The notes beneath the pieces are model-generated. The model made no database searches. It saw nothing but the letters and a program-made list of their open reading frames with translations, and was not told where the DNA came from. Made by a program: the position numbers and the translations under genes. Of a stretch of 64,000 nt of DNA, positions 10,133 through 18,514 are shown piece after piece. The stretch is from Streptococcus caballi DSM 19004 (GTDB lineage: Bacteria; Bacillota; Bacilli; Lactobacillales; Streptococcaceae), in contig NZ_KB904062.1 of the NCBI RefSeq assembly GCF_000379985.1, forward strand, positions 102,829 through 166,828, read 5' to 3'. Numbering within the stretch: the stretch's first letter is position 1; each line of letters opens with the position of its first letter.

Positions 10133-11794
10133 TTAGCGAACTTCCATCACTACCGGCAAAATGGCTGGGCGACGTTTAGTTTGTTCAAAAAGGAACTTAC
10201 TGATGTCATCGCGGACAGCGCCTTTCAGTTCGCTCCAGTCAAAACTATCCTGAGCCAGATAATTTTCAACTGTTGTATTGACCAGTTCAGCCGATTCACG
10301 TAGAATATCGCGACTCTTCTTGACATAGACAAATCCACGCGTATGAATTTTCGCTTTTGAAACGATTTTCTTCTCTTTTTTATTGACCGTAATGGCTACG
10401 ATAAAGATCCCATCTTCTGACAAGACCTTGCGGTCACGGAGGACGATATTACCCACATCGCCGATGGCATTCCCATCAATCATAACATCACTAGCAGGTA
10501 CACCTCCTTCGTGTAAGAAGCCTTCCTTGCTCAGAACCATGATGTCTCCGCGCTTCATGATGTAGATATTCTCCGGATACATGCCCACTTCTTGCGCTAA
10601 TTCAGCATGGGCAGCTAGGTCGCGGTATTCCCCTTGGATCGGGAAGAGGTATTTTGGACGTAACAGGTTGATCATAAGCTGTAAGTCGCGACCATTGGCA
10701 TGACCAGACACACGTAAATGTTGAGTGATGAGTTTGACAGAACCACCTGCCTTGTAAATCAAGTTTTCCACGCGCGCCACAACTGCTTCTTTAGAAATAC
10801 TAGGCGTTGTAACGATGTAAACCAAGTCGCCTTCTTTGATTTGCACATAGCGGTGACGGCCAACAGCCATCTTTTGCAGGCTATTGATAGGTTCACCCAT
10901 ACGACCGGCCTCCAAGATGATGAGTTCGTGGTCTTCAAACTTAGGCATATCCTTTGGCTTGATTATTAATTTCTCATCAACTAAACGCAGGCGTTTCATG
11001 CGAATGGCTGTACGGACAATATTTTCCGCATCAAAACCAGTCAAAACAACGCGACGGCCATGATCCGCAGCTGAATCAAAAACTTGTTGAATACGAACCA
11101 GGTTAGAGGCTACTGCTGCTACGATGACACGACCTTCTGCATTGGCGATGACATCATCCATCTCAGAGCCAACTTCTGATTCGCTAGCTGTTTGTGTCGT
11201 ACTGATTGCATTGGCAGAATCAGACAAGAGAGCAAGAACACCCTCATTTCCGATCTCAGCCAGACGTGCTAAGTCAGTCTTGTAGTATGGACGTGCGGCC
11301 TGGTCAAACTTGAAATCACCTGTATAGACGATGTCACCTTCATCTGTCCCAACTACAATCCCCAAACTTTCTGGAATAGAGTGAGTCGTCTTAAAGAATG
11401 AAATCACAGCGTCAGCAAATTCGATCTCAGTCTCTGCATCTACCACATGGAAATTATTAAATTTCTTGACGTTAGTATTATTTTTAACAAAAAGCTTGGC
11501 CAGTTCAATCGTCAAGGGTGAGCCGAAAACGGGCACCTTGATTTCTGAAATGATATAGGGTAGAGCTCCGATGGCATCCGCGTGACCGTGTGTTAAGAAA
11601 ATTCCTTGCACACGATCCTTATTTTCAATCAGATAGTCCAAGTTTGGAATGACAACGTCAACACCCAGTTGCTCATTTTCAGGGTACTTCAAACCTGCAT
11701 CAAGCACAAAAATGGACTCATTGACTTCAACAACATAGAGGTTTTTCCCGTTTTCACGGACACCCCCAAGCGCAATAATTTTAATATCGCTCAT
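10133..11794 (-). CDS. rnjB: Ribonuclease J2
   Basis: A 553-residue metallo-beta-lactamase/beta-CASP ribonuclease. The metal motif reads HGHADAIG (69-76), where active RNase J1 has HxHxDH; the last His is replaced by Ala74. This is typical of streptococcal J2, the less active partner in the J1/J2 complex that matures and degrades mRNA and rRNA. The start at 11794 (MSDIKIIALGG) matches the family; it is preceded by AAGGAGACAG. A longer upstream ATG would add eleven residues with no ribosome site. It has its own promoter at 11907-11935 and a structured leader of about 105 nt. Confidence 0.95.
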   Translation of the reverse strand: MSDIKIIALGGVRENGKNLYVVEVNESIFVLDAGLKYPENEQLGVDVVIPNLDYLIENKDRVQGIFLTHGHADAIGALPYIISEIKVPVFGSPLTIELAKLFVKNNTNVKKFNNFHVVDAETEIEFADAVISFFKTTHSIPESLGIVVGTDEGDIVYTGDFKFDQAARPYYKTDLARLAEIGNEGVLALLSDSANAISTTQTASESEVGSEMDDVIANAEGRVIVAAVASNLVRIQQVFDSAADHGRRVVLTGFDAENIVRTAIRMKRLRLVDEKLIIKPKDMPKFEDHELIILEAGRMGEPINSLQKMAVGRHRYVQIKEGDLVYIVTTPSISKEAVVARVENLIYKAGGSVKLITQHLRVSGHANGRDLQLMINLLRPKYLFPIQGEYRDLAAHAELAQEVGMYPENIYIMKRGDIMVLSKEGFLHEGGVPASDVMIDGNAIGDVGNIVLRDRKVLSEDGIFIVAITVNKKEKKIVSKAKIHTRGFVYVKKSRDILRESAELVNTTVENYLAQDSFDWSELKGAVRDDISKFLFEQTKRRPAILPVVMEVR

Positions 11795-11900
11795 TCTGTC
11801 TCCTTTAAAGATTTTATTTTCATACAAACGGTCCTGCCAGCCAACACTTCAGGGCACTGGTCCAGCAGTCGAATTACTGCGGTTGCAATTCCTTGCATAC
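11795..11900 (-). promoter_or_regulatory. Structured 5' leader of rnjB
   Basis: The leader carries successive small hairpins on the minus strand: GCAA-GGAA-TTGC, GCAGT-AATTCG-ACTGC, and CCAGTGCC paired with GGCTGG. It is more GC-rich than the neighbouring intergenic DNA. No known riboswitch class was recognised. Confidence 0.45.
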
Positions 11901-11906
11901 TCTCTT

Positions 11907-11935
11907 ATTATAGCTTGAATTACTTGAAAAAGCAA
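11907..11935 (-). promoter_or_regulatory. rnjB promoter
   Basis: Minus strand -35 TTGCTT (11930-11935), 17-nt spacer, -10 TATAAT (11907-11912). Confidence 0.75.
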
Positions 11936-11951
11936 AAAGCAACATCAATAG

Positions 11952-11974
11952 AAAAACCCAACTGCTTAGTTAGG
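11952..11974 (-). terminator. Terminator of the trpXYZ transcript
   Basis: Minus strand CCTAACT (11974-11968) pairs with AGTTGGG (11963-11957) and is followed by TTTTTC. It lies 11 nt after the trpZ stop codon. Confidence 0.8.
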
Positions 11975-11984
11975 CTTCTGTTAT

Positions 11985-12743
11985 TTATTCAAAAAATTGG
12001 TAGTAGTCAGCAATCTGCATCTTCGCCTTCTGCTGAGCATTGAGATCTTTGACAATCTTTCCATCTTTCATGACAATGAGACGGTTACCATACTTAAGAG
12101 CATCTTCCATATGGTGGGTAATCATGAGCGCTGTCAATTTTTCTTGACGGACAAATTCATCTGTTAAGTTCATCAGAGACACACTGGTTTTGGGATCCAA
12201 AGCTGCGGTATGTTCATCCAGAAGCAAAAGTTCTGGACGCTTAAGCGTCGCCATCAAAAGGCTGAGTGCTTGACGCTGACCACCAGACAAGAGGCCTGTC
12301 GGTGTATCCAAATGTTTCTCAAGACCGTTTCCTGTTTTGGTTACAAGACGCTGAAATTCATCTTTGAAGGAGTTAAGCTTACGAGAAACTAGGCCGCGTC
12401 GCTCACCACGATACTTGGCGATGAGCAGATTTTCCGCCACTGTCATCCGCGGTGCTGTTCCCATCTTAGGATCTTGGAAAACACGCGCCAAATGATTGGC
12501 TCGTTTTTCAGCAGGCAGATACGTGACATCTTCACCAATAATGGAAATACTTCCACTGGTCAACATAAGTGTCCCAGCGATAACATTAAACAAGGTTGAC
12601 TTTCCCGCACCATTTCCACCGAGGATGGTGAGAAAGTCATGCTCATAAATGTCCAAACTAACATCGTCCAGAATTGTTTTTAACTCATCAAAGCCATTAT
12701 TGACCTGCACGGTAGCATTTTTCAATTCAACAATTTTTTTCAT
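11985..12743 (-). CDS. trpZ: ABC transporter ATPase, tryptophan-type importer
   Basis: A 252-residue nucleotide-binding subunit. Walker A GGNGAGKST at 42-50, signature LSGGQRQ near 155, Walker B LLLLDEHTAALD, and H-loop ITHHMEDAL. It belongs to the importer type found with the TrpX-like binding protein and a branched-chain-like permease. It overlaps the permease gene by 4 nt (translational coupling) and is the last gene of the operon. The substrate assignment rests on the binding protein and on the Trp-codon leader peptide upstream; a related aromatic amino acid or other small molecule cannot be excluded. Confidence 0.85.
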   Translation of the reverse strand: MKKIVELKNATVQVNNGFDELKTILDDVSLDIYEHDFLTILGGNGAGKSTLFNVIAGTLMLTSGSISIIGEDVTYLPAEKRANHLARVFQDPKMGTAPRMTVAENLLIAKYRGERRGLVSRKLNSFKDEFQRLVTKTGNGLEKHLDTPTGLLSGGQRQALSLLMATLKRPELLLLDEHTAALDPKTSVSLMNLTDEFVRQEKLTALMITHHMEDALKYGNRLIVMKDGKIVKDLNAQQKAKMQIADYYQFFE

Positions 12744-13609
12744 CGTGACACTTTTACTCCCTTAAAGAATTTATTTTTCAAAGTTGGCACCATGAGGCAG
12801 ATAGCCAAGACGATAGCGCTGAAAAGTTTAAGATAGTTGGTGTTGAAACCAAGTGCCACAACTGCCAAAATTAAAAATTGATAAACAATGGAACCGATAG
12901 CGATGGCAATCAAGCGCTCCAGCATGGTTAAATTGGTTGAGAAAACAACTTCTCCGATGATAATGCTGGCAAGGCCAATAACGATGACCCCAATCCCCTT
13001 TGAAACATCAGCATAGCCATCTTGCTGGCTGATTAGGGCGCCAGCAAGAGCGATTAGCCCATTTGACAAAACCAATCCCATGAGCTCCATACGGTCAGTG
13101 TTAATCCCAAAGCTTCTAGCCATGTCCTTGTTGTCACCAGTAGCAATGTAGGCTTGTCCTAGGCGAGTATTTAAAAAATAAATCATCAAACCGATAACTA
13201 AGGACACAAAGATAAGACCGATTAGTAAAAGATTGATACTTTCTGAAAAAGGGAGGACATCTTGTAAGGTTTTGGCATCCAACAAGCCAAGGTTAGCCCG
13301 CTTCATGACCATGAGCATGATGGAATGACAAGAGGTCATAACCAAAATCCCTGCCAAAAGTGTTGGAATTTTTCCTTTAGTATAAAGAAGACCCGTCACT
13401 AAACCTGCTACGCAGCCTGCTAACACTGCCGCCAAGGTTGCAAGTAGCGGATGGACTCCTTGGGTCATCAAAGTCACAGCGACTGCACCACCGAGCGGAA
13501 ACGAACCTTCTGTCGTCATATCGGGAAAGTTCAAAATCCTAAAGGTCATAAAAATACCCAGACCAAGCACCGCCCAAAGCAATCCTTGAGAAATGGTTGA
13601 AATAATCAT
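12740..13609 (-). CDS. trpY: ABC transporter permease, tryptophan-type importer
   Basis: A 289-residue integral membrane protein with about eight hydrophobic segments, of the BPD_transp_2/LivH-like permease class. Recognisable features are GLGIFMTFRILNFPDMTTEG at the N-terminus and the cytoplasmic GDNKDMARSFGINT loop that contacts the ATPase. It forms the channel with TrpZ and receives substrate from TrpX. A 160-nt gap with a terminator hairpin and a palindrome separates it from trpX, so the permease and ATPase may be expressed at a lower level than the binding protein, or from a second weak promoter. Confidence 0.85.
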   Translation of the reverse strand: MIISTISQGLLWAVLGLGIFMTFRILNFPDMTTEGSFPLGGAVAVTLMTQGVHPLLATLAAVLAGCVAGLVTGLLYTKGKIPTLLAGILVMTSCHSIMLMVMKRANLGLLDAKTLQDVLPFSESINLLLIGLIFVSLVIGLMIYFLNTRLGQAYIATGDNKDMARSFGINTDRMELMGLVLSNGLIALAGALISQQDGYADVSKGIGVIVIGLASIIIGEVVFSTNLTMLERLIAIAIGSIVYQFLILAVVALGFNTNYLKLFSAIVLAICLMVPTLKNKFFKGVKVSR

Positions 13610-13635
13610 ATTATCCTACCTTACTTTTAGAGATT

Positions 13636-13655
13636 GTTAACCGATTTCGGTAAAC
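13636..13655 (-). promoter_or_regulatory. Palindrome upstream of trpY
   Basis: Minus strand GTTTACCGAAATCGGTTAAC is a 20-bp inverted repeat with a single mismatched pair. It lies about 26 nt before the trpY start and could be a repressor operator or an mRNA hairpin. Confidence 0.4.
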
Positions 13656-13700
13656 ATTTCTTGTATTTTATCATAATTTTCAGAAATTTTCTATTCAGAT

Positions 13701-13739
13701 AAAAAGAGCTAGTCAGTCAAAACTTGTCCCAACTAGCTC
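13701..13739 (-). terminator. Terminator (probably leaky) after trpX
   Basis: Minus strand GAGCTAGT (13739-13732) pairs with ACTAGCTC (13713-13706) and is followed by TTTTT. It stands between the binding-protein gene and the permease gene, a usual way to make more binding protein. Confidence 0.8.
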
Positions 13740-13769
13740 CAAATCTGATAAAGTCAAAAATCAACCAGC

Positions 13770-14765
13770 TTATTTCTTGTCTGCTTTATCCAGAATCTCT
13801 TCTGGAATAGTGATTCCCAATTCTTTAGCAACCTTTTCATTGACTACTGGTGTTCCTTCTTTCATAACCTTAACTGACATTTTAGAAACATTTTTCCCTT
13901 TGAGAATCTGCGCAGCCATTTTACCCGTCTCAACACCGAGTTGATATTGGTCAATGGCAACTGAGGCCAGCCCGCCTTCTGAAACCATAGTGTCAACGCT
14001 TGGATAGATTGGCTTTTGGGCGTCTTTGGCAGCAGAGACAACGCTTGAGAAAGCACTGGCAATGGTGTTGTCAAGTGGAATCCATACAGCATCAACCTTT
14101 GGCAACATGACATTCATGGTTGTTGCAATTTCGTTGGTAGATGGTACAGAATATTCAACCACTTCATAGCCAAGTTTGTCAGCTAAGGTCTTAAATTCTT
14201 CCACTTGAGATTTCGAGTTATCTTCGCTGCTAGAGTAGATGATACCAATAGTATTAACTTTAGGTGTTAACTGTTTAACCAATTTAAGTTGAGCTTCAAT
14301 CGGCGTTTTATCAGACACCCCAGTCACGTTGCCACCAGGATTTTTCAAGTTCTTGACCAACTTAGCACCGACAGGATCGGTAACAGCTCCCATAACGACG
14401 GGAATCTCTTTACTGGCATTAGCTAATCCTTGGGCTGCTGGTGTAGCAATCCCAATCAAGACATCATTTTTATGATTAACCAGTGTTTGGCTCATGGTCG
14501 CAATCTTACTTTGATCAGCTTCAGCATTAAGAAATTCAATATCTACCTTTTTACCAGAATAGCCTTCTTCTTTTAATCCTGTCTTGATACCTTTGTAAAT
14601 AGTATCTAACGCCTCATGAGTAACATACTGCAAAACTCCGACCTTAGCGGCTTTAACTTCTGTTTTCTTGCTTGACTTTTTACTCATCGTTGGTACTAAA
14701 ATTCCAACTATAACAAGAACCGCTAGAATTACCAAAATAGTTATTAAACGTTTGTTTTTCATCAT
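13770..14765 (-). CDS. trpX: ABC transporter substrate-binding protein, TrpX-like
   Basis: A 331-residue extracytoplasmic binding protein of the ABC_sub_bind (YtgA/TrpX) class. An N-terminal hydrophobic segment (about residues 6-26) with no lipobox cysteine suggests an uncleaved membrane anchor. The two-lobed periplasmic-type fold is seen in KVGVLQYVTHEALDTIYKG, then GIATPAAQGLANASKEIPVV and DPVGAKLV. It would capture tryptophan or a related aromatic compound outside the cell. Expression is likely controlled by the attenuator upstream. The start is one of two adjacent ATG codons (14765 or 14762), with TAAAGGAG upstream. Confidence 0.85.
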   Translation of the reverse strand: MMKNKRLITILVILAVLVIVGILVPTMSKKSSKKTEVKAAKVGVLQYVTHEALDTIYKGIKTGLKEEGYSGKKVDIEFLNAEADQSKIATMSQTLVNHKNDVLIGIATPAAQGLANASKEIPVVMGAVTDPVGAKLVKNLKNPGGNVTGVSDKTPIEAQLKLVKQLTPKVNTIGIIYSSSEDNSKSQVEEFKTLADKLGYEVVEYSVPSTNEIATTMNVMLPKVDAVWIPLDNTIASAFSSVVSAAKDAQKPIYPSVDTMVSEGGLASVAIDQYQLGVETGKMAAQILKGKNVSKMSVKVMKEGTPVVNEKVAKELGITIPEEILDKADKK

Positions 14766-14802
14766 TTATCTCCTTTAATCTTAATTTCTTCTTGGAAAAA
14801 TC

Positions 14803-14903
14803 TAAAAAGAAAAGCACCTAGTCTAATTGACTACGCGCTGATTATGAACTAAGACTAGCGCATAGATACCTTTTTAGAAGTACACCAAAAGTCGTATCTA
14901 TGC
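14803..14903 (-). promoter_or_regulatory. Transcription attenuator of trpXYZ
   Basis: Two stems on the minus strand. First, GCATAGATAC (14903-14894) with GTATCTATGC (14869-14860). Second, GCGCTAGTCT (14861-14852) with the arm at 14824-14814, followed by TTTTCTTTTT, an intrinsic terminator. The stems overlap by two bases. The 5' arm of the terminator also contains TCTTAGT, complementary to ACTAAGA just before the leader-peptide start, so alternative pairing is possible. No T-box consensus (AGGGTGGNACCGCG) is present. Confidence 0.65.
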
Positions 14904-14919
14904 ACACATAAACACAACT

Positions 14920-14967
14920 TTACCTACGCCATCTTTGCCAATTTGTAAGGTGTTTAATCTTTGTCAT
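14920..14967 (-). CDS. Trp-containing leader peptide of trpXYZ
   Basis: A 15-codon reading frame: MTKIKHLTNWQRWRR and TAA. It has a good ribosome site (AGAGGAAG) about 8 nt upstream, starts roughly 25 nt after a strong promoter, and has Trp codons at positions 10 and 13. It is followed by two hairpins, the second a terminator. Position and composition are those of an attenuation leader peptide: ribosome stalling at Trp codons would report Trp shortage. Too short for routine gene callers. Confidence 0.7.
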   Translation of the reverse strand: MTKIKHLTNWQRWRR

Positions 14968-14997
14968 CTTAGTCTTCCTCTCTTTGTTTTGCTTATA

Positions 14998-15025
14998 ATT
15001 ATATACTAAATTCTGAAAATTGCAA
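14998..15025 (-). promoter_or_regulatory. trpXYZ promoter
   Basis: Minus strand -35 TTGCAA (15020-15025), 16-nt spacer, -10 TATAAT (14998-15003). Beyond it, 15026-15213 shows no further gene. Confidence 0.8.
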
Positions 15026-15213
15026 GCGTTTTTGAATATTTTTGAAAAATATCAACTATGTTCTAAACAATCAGCCCACCTAAGACTCCAACATCTTTCA
15101 CAAAATCCACACACTCTCTGGATTTCATAGACAAACGCCAGTAATTAATTTCATCAGCAGAGTATTTATCCGAGAGCAAAAAACCACCAATTTAGAGTCG
15201 GTGGCTGTTAAGT

Positions 15214-16215
15214 TTAATCTTTAATTAGCGATGTTGAGTGAACGACACGGTTGTCGCTGTCTGGATAAATGTACTTGATAGCTTGATTGATCGCTGTTGG
15301 GGCTTCACCAAAACCAGTCGCAATCAAGTCAACCTTGCCTTCGTATTGGGCTGCATCACCGATGGCATAAACCCCCTCTTGGCTAGTTTCAAAAAGTGGT
15401 GACACGTTGATACTTGAACGTTTGTGATCAATATTCCAGTTTTTGAGGTTTTTATTTGAAGTGGAAAATCCAAAGCTGACGATCAGAGCATCCAGAGGTA
15501 ACTCGACTGTCTCATCAGACTTAACTTTCTGCACGGTTAAGCTAGTCGCTCTGCCATTTTCCCCAGTCAACACTAAGGGAACATATGGTGTCAAAATCTT
15601 AACACCAGACTCTTTGAGCACCTCAACGCTGTGCTCGTGAGCGCGGAAGGCATCACGGCGGTGAACAAGTGTCACACTAGATGCAATCTTATCAAGAGCG
15701 TTAGCCCAGTCAACAGCTGAGTCACCTCCGCCACAGATGACCACATTCTGACCCGCAAATTGATCGAGTTTGTGAACATTGTAGAAAAGATTATTATCAG
15801 CGTAGTCTTCTTCGCCCTCAAGTCCTAACGGACGTGGAGCAAAGGCCCCGTTACCACAAGCGATAATTATAGTTTTAGAAAAATGCTGCGCTTTGTTGGT
15901 TTGAATGGTGAAAATACCATCCTTTTTCTCAAAGGTTTGAACTTCTTCTTTAAGGCAAATAGTGGTGCGGTCTTCAAAACGCTTGAGCTGCTCAATTAGA
16001 TTATCAACCAACTCACCTGCTGGAATAGCTGGAAAGGCTGGCACATCATAAACCATCTTCTCTGGATAGAGGATAGCTGGCTGACCGCCAAGCTCAGACA
16101 AGCTTTCAATCACTTTGACGGAAACTCCACGAAGACCAGCGTAAAAAGCAGCGAACAAGCCAACAGGTCCACCACCAACAATTGTAATATCGTATATTTC
16201 TTGATTGTCAAACAT
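15214..16215 (-). CDS. Ferredoxin/flavodoxin-NADP+ reductase, thioredoxin-reductase-like
   Basis: A 333-residue flavoprotein. FAD-binding [14 protein letters not shown] near residue 14, NADPH-binding [11 protein letters not shown] near 160 with [11 protein letters not shown] after it, and the C-terminal FAD motif GVYAIGDAA. The redox-active CxxC of thioredoxin reductases is missing, which marks it as the type 2 ferredoxin-NADP+ reductase (YumC-like), transferring electrons between NADPH and ferredoxin or flavodoxin. It follows the GrpB-like gene with no gap, so both are on one transcript. Confidence 0.92.
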   Translation of the reverse strand: MFDNQEIYDITIVGGGPVGLFAAFYAGLRGVSVKVIESLSELGGQPAILYPEKMVYDVPAFPAIPAGELVDNLIEQLKRFEDRTTICLKEEVQTFEKKDGIFTIQTNKAQHFSKTIIIACGNGAFAPRPLGLEGEEDYADNNLFYNVHKLDQFAGQNVVICGGGDSAVDWANALDKIASSVTLVHRRDAFRAHEHSVEVLKESGVKILTPYVPLVLTGENGRATSLTVQKVKSDETVELPLDALIVSFGFSTSNKNLKNWNIDHKRSSINVSPLFETSQEGVYAIGDAAQYEGKVDLIATGFGEAPTAINQAIKYIYPDSDNRVVHSTSLIKD

Positions 16216-16725
16216 TTATTCTTTCAACTCCTTATAAATTTCTTCGATAACTGACGATTTATAAGCCATATAGCTCTCGATATCTTTGGGAAATAGCTGC
16301 GCTGCCTTTATTTTAATTGCTCCATAAGTTGCAACAGCATCAGGATGGGTACGCAAATAATCACGAAAAGCAAGGTGGCGTTTCAACTCGAGTGAATTTT
16401 CAGGACAAACATAAAGATGATGGCTTTGCAAATGCTCTTTACCAGAATATGTAAAGGCGTCCCTACCTTCAATCCCTAAATTACCTTCATGCTGATACCC
16501 AATAGCAGCCAAGCCTTTAACAACAGCTGGAAAATCCTCTGATGAGATGACAACATCAATATCAATGATTGGCTTTGCTGCTAATCCTTCAACAGATGTG
16601 CTTCCTACATGTTCAATACTGATAGCTAGTTTGTCAAGAGTAGCATGCAATTCTTGCGCAATTTTTTCAAAATCATCTTTCCAACTTTTTTGGTAAGGAA
16701 GAACAATCACCTTTTCCGTCCGCAT
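16216..16725 (-). CDS. GrpB family protein (UPF0157, nucleotidyltransferase-like)
   Basis: A 169-residue protein. The core IEHVGSTSVEGLAAKPIIDI followed by DVVI is the hallmark of the family: GS and two Asp residues of a nucleotidyltransferase-like active site. YVCPENSLELKRHLAFRDYL is also typical. The family is related to the C-terminal domain of some CoaE fusions, but its reaction is not established. Cotranscribed with the reductase that follows directly. Confidence 0.85.
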   Translation of the reverse strand: MRTEKVIVLPYQKSWKDDFEKIAQELHATLDKLAISIEHVGSTSVEGLAAKPIIDIDVVISSEDFPAVVKGLAAIGYQHEGNLGIEGRDAFTYSGKEHLQSHHLYVCPENSLELKRHLAFRDYLRTHPDAVATYGAIKIKAAQLFPKDIESYMAYKSSVIEEIYKELKE

Positions 16726-16735
16726 AAAACCTCCT

Positions 16736-16776
16736 CAAAAATAAAGAGACATATCGTCCGCATGTCTCCTATTATA
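16736..16776 (-). terminator. trmD terminator overlapping the grpB-fnr promoter
   Basis: Minus strand GAGACAT (16768-16762) pairs with ATGTCTC (16752-16746), then TTTATTTTT. Directly upstream, TGA-TATAAT (16771-16779) is an extended -10 that would start the grpB-reductase transcript inside this region. The two signals are packed into about 50 bp. Confidence 0.65.
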
Positions 16777-17517
16777 TCACATCTTTTTAGAATTCATGCC
16801 TTTCTCTGCGAGAATCTTCTTAAAAATAGCCTCTTCTTCCTCGCTAAAGACATAATTTTCCAATAAATCTGGACGACGTTCCAAGGTCTTGCGCAAACTT
16901 TGTTCCAAACGCCACTGGAGAATCTTTTCATGATGACCTGACATAAGGATGTCGGGCACCTTCATGCCACGGAAATCATAGGGACGGGTGTACTGAGGAT
17001 ACTCAAGCAGTCCAGAGGAGAACGAATCATCCTGATGGCTAGCTTCCTTGCCGATAACATCCGGAATGAGACGAACTGTCGCATCTACCATAGTCATGGC
17101 AGCCAATTCTCCTCCCGTCAAAACGAAATCACCCAATGACACTTCATCAGTCACCAAGGTTTTAATGCGCTCATCATAACCTTCATAGTGCCCACAGATA
17201 AAAATCAACTCATTTTCCTGAGCCAATTCTTCAGCAAAACTTTGATCAAATTTGCGACCAGCAGGATCCAAAAGGATGACCCGTGGCTTTTTGTCAGCAA
17301 TTTTTTCAATAGTGTCAAAAATGGGCTGCGCTCGCAAAAGCATCCCTTGGCCACCACCATAAGGTTCATCGTCCACATGACGTGCCTTTTCAGCATTCTC
17401 ACGAAAATTATGATAGGTGATGTCTAAAAGTCCTTTTTCTTGAGCCCTGCCAACAATAGAATGCTCAAGCGGTGCAAACATTTCTGGGAAAAGGGTCAGG
17501 ATATCAATCTTCATCAT
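16777..17517 (-). CDS. trmD: tRNA (guanine-N1-)-methyltransferase
   Basis: A 246-residue SPOUT methyltransferase that makes m1G37 in tRNAs reading C and G starting codons, which prevents frameshifting. Recognised by [13 protein letters not shown] at the start, [24 protein letters not shown], and the trefoil-knot SAM site [15 protein letters not shown]. It overlaps rimM by 14 nt, the usual rimM-trmD pairing. Start could be 17517 or the next ATG at 17514. Confidence 0.97.
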   Translation of the reverse strand: MMKIDILTLFPEMFAPLEHSIVGRAQEKGLLDITYHNFRENAEKARHVDDEPYGGGQGMLLRAQPIFDTIEKIADKKPRVILLDPAGRKFDQSFAEELAQENELIFICGHYEGYDERIKTLVTDEVSLGDFVLTGGELAAMTMVDATVRLIPDVIGKEASHQDDSFSSGLLEYPQYTRPYDFRGMKVPDILMSGHHEKILQWRLEQSLRKTLERRPDLLENYVFSEEEEAIFKKILAEKGMNSKKM

Positions 17518-18022
17518 CCAAACCTTCCATAATTTCTACATCAACACGATGATTGGCAATATCCACTTCAAGTACCACTGGAGGAATATAAGGTAGTAAC
17601 AAATCGCGTTTTCCCTTGCGTTTCACAACCCAAACATCGTTAGCACCAGGTTGCAAGATTTCCTTAATCTGACCAATCAAAACATCATTTTCATAAACAT
17701 CTAGTCCGATAATTTCATGATAATAAAACTCTCCATCATCAAGTTCTGATAGATTTTCCTCAGCGACTTTTAGACTAAAACCTTTAAATTTTTCAATGTC
17801 ATTGATATGATACATGCCCTTGAATTTAACAATATCAAAGTTTTTCTGCTTACGATGACTGGCAATTTCAACTTCCATAACAAACTGATCTTTTTCATCA
17901 AAGAGAGCGAGTTTTGTGCCTTTTTTGAAGCGCTCTTCAGCAAAATCTGTCACGGACAGGACACGCATTTCCCCTTGCAGACCTTGCGTATTGACAATCT
18001 TACCTACATTAAAATGAGTCAT
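17504..18022 (-). CDS. rimM: 16S rRNA processing protein RimM
   Basis: A 172-residue ribosome maturation factor. N-terminal beta-barrel with [21 protein letters not shown]-terminal PRC-barrel with [14 protein letters not shown] and [20 protein letters not shown], ending [10 protein letters not shown]. RimM binds S19 and aids 30S head assembly. First gene of the rimM-trmD pair; its upstream region carries an insertion-sequence remnant instead of the usual ribosomal-protein neighbours. Confidence 0.96.
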   Translation of the reverse strand: MTHFNVGKIVNTQGLQGEMRVLSVTDFAEERFKKGTKLALFDEKDQFVMEVEIASHRKQKNFDIVKFKGMYHINDIEKFKGFSLKVAEENLSELDDGEFYYHEIIGLDVYENDVLIGQIKEILQPGANDVWVVKRKGKRDLLLPYIPPVVLEVDIANHRVDVEIMEGLDDED

Positions 18023-18221
18023 ATTCTCTCCAATTTTTCTTAATCCTAACTATTCTACCATTTTTCCTATTAAATTTAAACCGTCATTTTAACAAAAAAG
18101 AAATGAAAGCTATCAAGACTACTTAGAAAGACTCATATGGACCTGCAAGATTATATCAAATATTCGCCCGCATTAACGGCAAAATATCACTTTTGATAAA
18201 AAATGTAATAATTCTTCACTT

Positions 18222-18339
18222 ATCGAGAATACCATGCCAAACTGGGATAATCAGCAACCTTATTAAAGTCATTAAACAAAATGCCTTTGGCTTTAGGAAG
18301 ATGCAGACTTCAAGAAGCGGATTATCCTCTCTTTGAATA
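18222..18339 (+). mobile_element. Remnant of an ISL3-family transposase
   Basis: Frame pieces on the plus strand give YHAKLG and then NLIKVIKQNAFGFRK (18256-18300), matching the C-terminal NLIKVIKRNAFGFRNF block I know from streptococcal ISL3-family transposases. Frameshifts and stops interrupt it, and the rest of the element is not visible. The surrounding 18023-18472 contains no intact gene. Confidence 0.65.
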
Positions 18340-18472
18340 GTAAAACACTCCAGGTAGAGACCGTTTTAGCTTGTCTCTTAAAAATCCAAAAGAGACAAAC
18401 AGAAAGACAACCAATTTGATTCTCTAACGTTGCTAGCTATCAGTCAACCGACTACAGCTGACAATGAGCCGC

Positions 18473-18497
18473 AAAAAAAGCACCGTCAACACGATGC
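18473..18497 (-). terminator. Terminator of the cdaA-cdaR-glmM operon
   Basis: Minus strand GCATCG (18497-18492) pairs with CGGTGC (18485-18480), followed by TTTTTTT (18479-18473), 17 nt after the glmM stop. Confidence 0.85.
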
Positions 18498-18514
18498 TTT
18501 CTTATCATAGATAA

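Noticed and set aside
14766..15213. T-box riboswitch for trpXYZ
   Set aside because: Looked for the conserved antiterminator bases AGGGTGGNACCGCG on the minus strand and did not find them; the leader peptide and attenuator explain the region better.
15214..16215. Thioredoxin reductase
   Set aside because: Overall fold fits, but the redox-active CxxC is missing, so ferredoxin/flavodoxin-NADP+ reductase is the better call.
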